This document shows positions 1-4,180 of a stretch of 6,948 bases of DNA, piece after piece. The position numbers and the translations under genes were made by a program. The DNA is from Planctomycetota bacterium. GTDB taxonomy: Bacteria > Planctomycetota > UBA11346. The stretch's first letter is position 1. Each line of letters starts with the position of its first letter. The DNA lies in NCBI GenBank assembly GCA_947440715.1, contig CANETI010000135.1:1-6948 (forward strand). Direction: 5' to 3'. The notes beneath the pieces are model-generated. The model was not told the origin of the DNA. It searched no databases and worked only from the letters and a program-made list of their open reading frames with translations.

Positions 1-98
1 ATTTGTTTTAACCGTCGACGATGGGCGATATGAATAATCACCGGCGCTGCCGCAGCGGCAAGTCCACCTGCGAGTGCCAAATTAAGTAATTCAATCAT
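1..98 (-). CDS. BatA-type aerotolerance regulator N-terminal domain protein (partial, 5' end only)
   Basis: Reading leftwards from an ATG at 98, an open frame runs off the window edge after 32 codons. It begins MIELLNLALAGGLAAAAP and continues VIIHIAHRRRLKQ. A short hydrophobic helix followed by a P-V-I-I-H motif and a cluster of arginines is the hallmark of the BatA/aerotolerance-regulator N-terminal domain (PF07584), where the usual text is close to 'LAAAIPVLIHLLNRRR'. Members of this family are inner-membrane proteins, often with a second C-terminal membrane helix and a VWA or periplasmic region between. It lies 55 bp downstream of the DUF58 gene on the same strand, after a MoxR gene, which is the usual order for this module and supports the call. 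No Shine-Dalgarno is visible before the ATG. The remainder of the protein lies outside the window, so its full architecture cannot be stated. Confidence 0.72.
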   Translation of the reverse strand, partial: MIELLNLALAGGLAAAAAPVIIHIAHRRRLKQ

Positions 99-153
99 GA
101 CCGATTACCAACACAGGACAATTCACCAACACAAAAAATAATAACAAATGGTC

Positions 154-1080
154 TCATACCCGCGCGCCCACGTTTCGTGAGGTCGCCCCAGATAATACGC
201 GAGCTAATCCCAGCGCCAAATCTTCATTCGTACGTAATGTTTCAAGCTGCACCCCAATCGCATGACAGCCTTCCGCCAATTTATTTCGATGTTCACGTAC
301 CGCCTGTTGGTAATACGCGCGTACGCGATCCGCATCGAGTCGCAAACGCGGTTCATCTTCCATACCAATGAATTCCATCATGCCGCTGAGCCCGAATTGT
401 TCTTCTTGCGGATCTATAATTTGGAAAATACGGACATCTTGCTTACGATGTTGCAGCAAGCGCAGCGCCATCAGCAGTTTTTCCGCGTCATCAAAGGCAT
501 CCGTAATCAGCACCACTAAACCACGGCGTTTGAGTCGTGCCGCTAAATGTTCTAACACCGTTGATAATGCCGTTTCACCGCCGGGCTCGCGTCGTTCAAG
601 ATGTTCCAGCAAGGTCAACAAATGCCCCATGGTCGATGCGGGCGGTAAGTGCGTACGTACTTCCGTATCACAAATCGCCAAGCCAACGGCGTCGCTTTGA
701 CGCAACATCATAAAACCCAGGGCTGCCGCTAACCAGCGCGCATAGTCTAATTTACTGACTCCCGTTTGATTATGATTTTCCACACCAGATCCGAACCCCA
801 TCGAACCGGAGGCATCTAAAACAATAGTCGCACGCAGGCGAGTTTCTTCTTCATATAAGCGAATGTCATATCGATCGGTGCGAGCGTAAACAATCCAATC
901 TAAGCGTCGTAAATCATCCCCAGGTTGATATGGACGATGCCCTGCAAATTCGACGGATAAACCACGATGAATTGAACGATGCTGACCAACTAAAGCCGCT
1001 TCGACCGCCTGACGCGCTGCCACCCCCACCTTACTCAGGCGTTGCAGGATCTGTTCTTGAACGGTGTTCTGAAGCGACAT
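154..1080 (-). CDS. DUF58 domain protein (VWA-like, MoxR-associated)
   Basis: A 308-residue soluble protein of the DUF58 family (PF01882). Residues about 39-76 carry the family signature: R-G-L-S-V-E-F, then R-P-Y-Q-P-G-D-D-L-R-R-L-D-W and A-R-T-D-R. A von Willebrand A-like fold follows, with a metal-ion-dependent adhesion site D89-A-S91-G-S93, a probable third ligand T170 (GGETAL) and the strand-end motif L-I-T-D194. All expected MIDAS residues are therefore present. There is no transmembrane segment, unlike longer DUF58 proteins with two N-terminal helices, so it should be cytoplasmic. DUF58 proteins pair with MoxR ATPases and BatA-type membrane proteins and probably act as adaptor or substrate-binding subunits; that role is family knowledge. 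The ATG at 1080 has a moderate Shine-Dalgarno (AGGT, 4 nt upstream) and the gene sits 61 bp after the MoxR stop, consistent with one operon. Ends in TGA. Confidence 0.93.
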   Translation of the reverse strand: MSLQNTVQEQILQRLSKVGVAARQAVEAALVGQHRSIHRGLSVEFAGHRPYQPGDDLRRLDWIVYARTDRYDIRLYEEETRLRATIVLDASGSMGFGSGVENHNQTGVSKLDYARWLAAALGFMMLRQSDAVGLAICDTEVRTHLPPASTMGHLLTLLEHLERREPGGETALSTVLEHLAARLKRRGLVVLITDAFDDAEKLLMALRLLQHRKQDVRIFQIIDPQEEQFGLSGMMEFIGMEDEPRLRLDADRVRAYYQQAVREHRNKLAEGCHAIGVQLETLRTNEDLALGLARVLSGATSRNVGARV

Positions 1081-1141
1081 GCGTACCTAAATTATTGCGA
1101 AGGTGTCGACAAAAAGAGATGCGTATTCAAGTCGCAAGAAA

Positions 1142-2215
1142 CTAAGTTGCTTTTGCTGCCTTTTTATCCGTTGATTGAGAAAAATGCTGAATCAAGCGAT
1201 CAATGATGATATCGCTACTTAAGCCGTTAGCCTGGGCGGCAAAGCTACACACGACACGATGCCGTAAAACCGGCTTGGCCAAGGCCATGATATCTTCTGT
1301 CGTCACATGAAAACGGCCATGCAATAAAGCTCGCGCTTTACCACCCAGAATGAGTTGCTGTCCCGCACGCGGACCAGCGCCCCATTGCAACCACTTAGTC
1401 GCATCTGGCACATCGATAAATCCTGGGCGCGTCGCGTGAACTAAATTAACCACATATTCGTAGACGTGATCTGCCACCGGCACCTGGCGAACGACGTCTT
1501 GTAACTGCATTAATTCCCGGCCAGTGAACATGCGATTGAGACGCGTTTTCGCGCCCCCCGTCGTGCGACGGAGAATTTCAATTTCTTCGCTTTTACTCGG
1601 GTAGCCAACCTTGACCATAAACATGAAGCGATCGAGCTGCGCTTCCGGTAACGTATAAGTGCCTTCTTGCTCTATCGGATTTTGCGTTGCTAACACAAAG
1701 AACGGATCTGGTAGTTCATAAGTCCGACCACGACAAGTCACACGTCGTTCTTGCATGGCTTCTAAGAGTGAAGCCTGTGTTTTGGGTGGAGTACGATTAA
1801 TTTCGTCAGCCAGTACCATGTTGGCAAATAGCGGACCTTGTAAAAATTCAAATTGGCGACGTCCGGTTTCCGGATCTTCCTGAATAATATCCGTTCCCGT
1901 AATATCTGACGGCATTAAGTCCGGCGTAAATTGGATACGACTAAACGCTAAATCCATGACTTGGCCGAGCGTTTGCACCATGACCGTTTTTGCTAAACCT
2001 GGCACACCTTCGAGTAAACAATGGCCGCGACAAAGCACGGCTAGAATTAATTGTTCCAATACCTCCCGTTGGCCAACAATCACCTTTTGCATTTCATCCA
2101 TTAATGCCGTTCGCGCTTCGGCCAAGCGAGCGACCAATTGCGCCTCATCAGGGCGGGACGGCACGGTCGAATTGTTGGTCATGGGCGTGGAATCCACTGC
2201 AGTGTGACTGGCCAT
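1142..2215 (-). CDS. MoxR-family AAA+ ATPase
   Basis: A 357-residue AAA+ ATPase of the MoxR family (AAA_3 plus C-terminal lid), predicted to be a cytoplasmic hexameric motor that remodels or matures client proteins together with VWA partners. Visible motifs, numbered from the chosen start: Walker A G-V-P-G-L-A-K-T (70-77), Walker B L-A-D-E-I-N with acidic pair D137/E138, sensor 1 A-T-Q-N-P (176-180), arginine-finger region Q-L-D-R-F (R196), sensor 2 G-P-R-A (R283), and the C-terminal L-A-K-P-V-L-R-H-R typical of MoxR. The frame is open back to 2323, but the ATG at 2215 is preferred: GGAGG lies 7 nt upstream, the product then has ordinary MoxR length, and the extra 36 residues would be low-complexity and would overlap the divergent sigma gene. 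It is the first gene of a probable moxR-DUF58-batA operon. No key residue is missing. Confidence 0.96.
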   Translation of the reverse strand: MASHTAVDSTPMTNNSTVPSRPDEAQLVARLAEARTALMDEMQKVIVGQREVLEQLILAVLCRGHCLLEGVPGLAKTVMVQTLGQVMDLAFSRIQFTPDLMPSDITGTDIIQEDPETGRRQFEFLQGPLFANMVLADEINRTPPKTQASLLEAMQERRVTCRGRTYELPDPFFVLATQNPIEQEGTYTLPEAQLDRFMFMVKVGYPSKSEEIEILRRTTGGAKTRLNRMFTGRELMQLQDVVRQVPVADHVYEYVVNLVHATRPGFIDVPDATKWLQWGAGPRAGQQLILGGKARALLHGRFHVTTEDIMALAKPVLRHRVVCSFAAQANGLSSDIIIDRLIQHFSQSTDKKAAKAT

Positions 2216-2222
2216 AGCTGGG

Positions 2223-2227
2223 CCTCC
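2223..2227 (-). promoter_or_regulatory. Shine-Dalgarno GGAGG of the MoxR gene
   Basis: On the minus strand GGAGG is followed by a 7-nt spacer and ATG at 2215. This is the only strong Shine-Dalgarno in the window and decides the MoxR start against the longer open frame reaching 2323. Confidence 0.8.
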
Positions 2228-2266
2228 ACGATGATAACGGTAGCGGTATGGGGATGTGACAGTTGG

Positions 2267-2321
2267 GATGGGTCGACTTAAAAAAAATGAGTCCCTTCCC
2301 CCTCCTAAAAAACCACCCATC
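2267..2321 (+). repeat. 7-bp inverted repeat GATGGGT / ACCCATC before the sigma gene
   Basis: GATGGGT at 2267-2273 and its exact reverse complement ACCCATC at 2315-2321 are separated by 41 nt. The right arm ends directly before the ATG at 2322 and 9 nt before the ATG at 2331. It could form a long-range hairpin in an mRNA leader or be chance; the repeat itself is directly seen, its function is unknown. Confidence 0.3.
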
Positions 2322-2330
2322 ATGCCGCCA

Positions 2331-2888
2331 ATGTCCGACGATCTTGATGCGTGGATGACTGCTGCCCGTGATCATGGTGATCAAAATGCCTTCGCCATGG
2401 TGGTTGAGAAATGCCATCATTTGATTCGCGCCACGTTGCTGCGTGAAACCGCTGAACCAGAATTGGCTGATGAAATTGCCCAGGAAGCCTTGACGCGAGC
2501 CTGGGCTAAACGCGAACAATATCGACCCGGCACCAGTCCACGCGCGTGGTTGTTAACCATTGCCCGTAGTCAATTGATGGAGCATCACCGACGCCAAGAT
2601 CGCGACCGACGTCATATGCGCGAATTGGTACGGCAAGAATTACTGCGCCAAGCTCCGCAAGAAGTGGACACGGAACATCAAGCTCGCTTGGCGGCACTTA
2701 AACACTGCTTAACCGAAATTGGTGAAGACCATCGTCAACTGATTGATTTGGTCCATAATCAAGGACTCACCAGCGACGCCGCTGCCGATGTTTTAGGAAT
2801 CAAAGCGCCAGCCTGTCGCCAGCGCTTGTCACGGCTCCAGCGCATACTGCGCGAATGCGCGCAAAAAAGAATTGACGTTGGTCCATGA
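2331..2888 (+). CDS. ECF-type RNA polymerase sigma-70 factor
   Basis: A protein of 185 residues from the chosen start, the size of an ECF (group 4) sigma factor with only regions 2 and 4. Region 2 is visible as A-F-A-M-V-V-E-K-C through D-E-I-A-Q-E-A-L-T-R-A-W (the D-AeD-QE-f-W core-binding motif), then S-P-R-A-W-L-L-T-I-A-R-S and a basic H-H-R-R-Q-D-R stretch for -10 recognition. Region 4 runs from A-L-K-H-C-L-T-E-I through the helix-turn-helix around A-A-D-V-L-G-I-K-A-P-A-C-R-Q-R-L-S-R. It should direct RNA polymerase to a small regulon, often including its own operon. The start is uncertain: GTG 2256, ATG 2268 and ATG 2322 are in frame, none with a good Shine-Dalgarno. ATG 2331 is preferred because M-S-D-D-L-D-A-W-M fits usual ECF N-termini and upstream codons give a Pro/Lys-rich, low-complexity lead. 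The TGA overlaps the next ATG. Confidence 0.88.
   Translation: MSDDLDAWMTAARDHGDQNAFAMVVEKCHHLIRATLLRETAEPELADEIAQEALTRAWAKREQYRPGTSPRAWLLTIARSQLMEHHRRQDRDRRHMRELVRQELLRQAPQEVDTEHQARLAALKHCLTEIGEDHRQLIDLVHNQGLTSDAAADVLGIKAPACRQRLSRLQRILRECAQKRIDVGP
2885..2888 (+). other. ATGA stop/start overlap (translational coupling)
   Basis: The sigma gene's TGA (2886-2888) overlaps the FecR-like gene's ATG (2885-2887). There is no strong Shine-Dalgarno before this ATG, so re-initiation after the sigma stop is the likely means of translation and would keep the two products in fixed ratio. Confidence 0.8.
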
Positions 2889-4141
2889 CTGAGCCCACCC
2901 CCTCACCATTAGATGCGCGCATCGCAGAATTAGCGACGGGGTTTGCCTTAGGCGATCTGGCCGAAGGTGAATTGCGCGAACTCTATGATCTCTTGCGCAA
3001 TGACGATGGATCCGGAGCGCACGCTGCACGCATCGCCTGGGAAACATTAGGTACGGTCACCGATATCCGCTCACAAGTATCCAGTACTTTTCAAGACACG
3101 TTGGCGCATCGCTTATCACATGAAACATCACGCAGTGGTGGATTTACCGCGCGACTACTTGGTCGTCTTGGTTTCCGCGCACCGACCTTACACCCAGTCG
3201 AAGCCCCGCCTGCACCAGTGAAATTACGCATTGCCTTGTGGTTATTAATCGCCGCTGGTCTTGGCGCTATTCTAACTGGTGTCATCGCCCTCATCTGGAC
3301 ACAAACCCATCGTGCGCGTGCCACGGTAACTGGTTTACATGGCTCTGCGGCAATCGGCGGACAGGCACTAACCCCAGGCGCTGAAGTTGATCATCGCAGT
3401 TTAGTCGTCAAAGCCGGTGGTAACTTAACCCTGGCTTGGGACGACGGCTCCATTGCCACCATTACCAGTGGTGATCATGATTCTGAAGCCGTTGCAACCG
3501 TACGATCAAATGGTTTAGCCTTATTACGTGGTCAAGTTGCCATTCACGGTCGCAGCGGATTTACCGTCGTGTTGCCAGATCGAACGGGACAAATAACTCA
3601 AGATGATACGCAGTTTGCGGCAGAAGTTTTAGCACAACGCAGCTTCATTGGCGTCACGCGCGGTGCGGTGCACGATGACAAATATAAAAAATTACTGCAA
3701 CAACATGACGGAACCGGACCCCATGGGCCATTTCGCTGGCAATGGTCATGGGATGAAAACAGTGGCACCTTGGCATCCGGCAACGATAGCCCGAGCGATT
3801 GGCGCTATACCGGCGTAATTGCCTGGAGTGATTTAAATGACGTCGTGCGTTTTACGTGTACCACAACACCGTTGATTGAATTAAAAGCTATTCCAGGGCA
3901 ATTAATGGTATCCGTCGATGGGAAAGAACATCAGCGTCTTATTTTACCCGGCTCACCATTACTCGCGACACCGCTTGCACTTCGGCAACAAGATCACAGC
4001 ACTCTCATGGTCGCAGTTGGCGAATTAGCGCTCACCATTCCGCTCAGCGCATCAATTACGGGTTATCATGTCAACATCATGGGTAAAGCGCGGGTACAGA
4101 CGACTTCATTCCATCCGCTGCCCACTCCCATTAAAAAATAA
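2885..4141 (+). CDS. FecR-like single-pass membrane regulator (probable anti-sigma/sensor partner)
   Basis: A 418-residue protein. Residues 1-100 are a helical cytoplasmic region whose L-x-x-G-x-L-x-E-G-E-L-R-E-L-Y-D-L-L-R-N-D text resembles the N-termini of FecR-type regulators next to ECF sigma genes. One membrane helix spans about 113-138. Residues about 145-262 match the FecR beta-domain: V-x-G-L-x-G-S-A, L-T-P-G-A-E-V, L-x-W-D-D-G-S-I-A-T-I, L-L-R-G-Q-V, and V-T-R-G-A-V-H. The usual G-T-x-F element is replaced by D-T-Q-F. Residues 263-418 are beta-rich with no motif I can name firmly; the pattern is loosely like the LamG/concanavalin-type ends seen on planctomycete FecR proteins. There is no HxxxCxxC zinc anti-sigma motif. 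The ATGA overlap with the sigma gene implies translational coupling and a joint role: the N-terminus probably binds the sigma factor, the outer domain senses the envelope. That mechanism is inference from FecR family knowledge. Confidence 0.8.
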   Translation: MTEPTPSPLDARIAELATGFALGDLAEGELRELYDLLRNDDGSGAHAARIAWETLGTVTDIRSQVSSTFQDTLAHRLSHETSRSGGFTARLLGRLGFRAPTLHPVEAPPAPVKLRIALWLLIAAGLGAILTGVIALIWTQTHRARATVTGLHGSAAIGGQALTPGAEVDHRSLVVKAGGNLTLAWDDGSIATITSGDHDSEAVATVRSNGLALLRGQVAIHGRSGFTVVLPDRTGQITQDDTQFAAEVLAQRSFIGVTRGAVHDDKYKKLLQQHDGTGPHGPFRWQWSWDENSGTLASGNDSPSDWRYTGVIAWSDLNDVVRFTCTTTPLIELKAIPGQLMVSVDGKEHQRLILPGSPLLATPLALRQQDHSTLMVAVGELALTIPLSASITGYHVNIMGKARVQTTSFHPLPTPIKK

Positions 4142-4180
4142 ATAGTAATCATCAAAAGACACCCAAGCTTTAATCGTCAA
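4142..4180. other. Convergent intergenic gap, no clear terminator
   Basis: Thirty-nine AT-rich bases separate the stops of two converging genes. A 6-bp AT-only stem (AATTAA/TTAATT around 4179-4193) spans the stop of the minus-strand gene, but it is too weak and lacks a GC stem plus U-run, so no intrinsic terminator is called. Confidence 0.5.

Larger units (their letters stand above)
2216..2330. promoter_or_regulatory. Divergent intergenic region (MoxR operon / sigma-FecR operon)
   Basis: About 115 bp separate the MoxR start from the preferred sigma-factor start, and both leftward and rightward promoters should lie here. The region holds an A8 tract (2280-2287), a pyrimidine tract CCCTTCCCCCTCCT (2293-2306), an A6 tract (2307-2312) and a 7-bp inverted repeat. 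I could not find a convincing -35/-10 pair with good spacing on either strand, so no promoter is placed. If the sigma gene really starts at the GTG at 2256, the true non-coding gap shrinks to 40 bp. Confidence 0.5.

Noticed and set aside
177..700. Overlapping plus-strand open frames opposite the DUF58 gene
   Set aside because: Antisense to a gene with complete MIDAS and DUF58 motifs; no start signal or domain of their own.
2241..2290. Sigma-70 style -35/-10 boxes in the divergent region
   Set aside because: Candidates such as CTGTCA with GTTATC on the minus strand are weak and not better than chance in a region of this size.
2216..2323. N-terminal extension of the MoxR frame (36 codons)
   Set aside because: Low-complexity Gly/Arg/Tyr text without family similarity; GGAGG at 2223-2227 points to ATG 2215, and the extension would occupy the divergent promoter region.
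2148..2519. 123-codon open frame on the minus strand across the MoxR/sigma junction
   Set aside because: It overlaps coding sequence of two well-supported genes, has no recognisable domain, and its residue pattern is that of an out-of-frame shadow.
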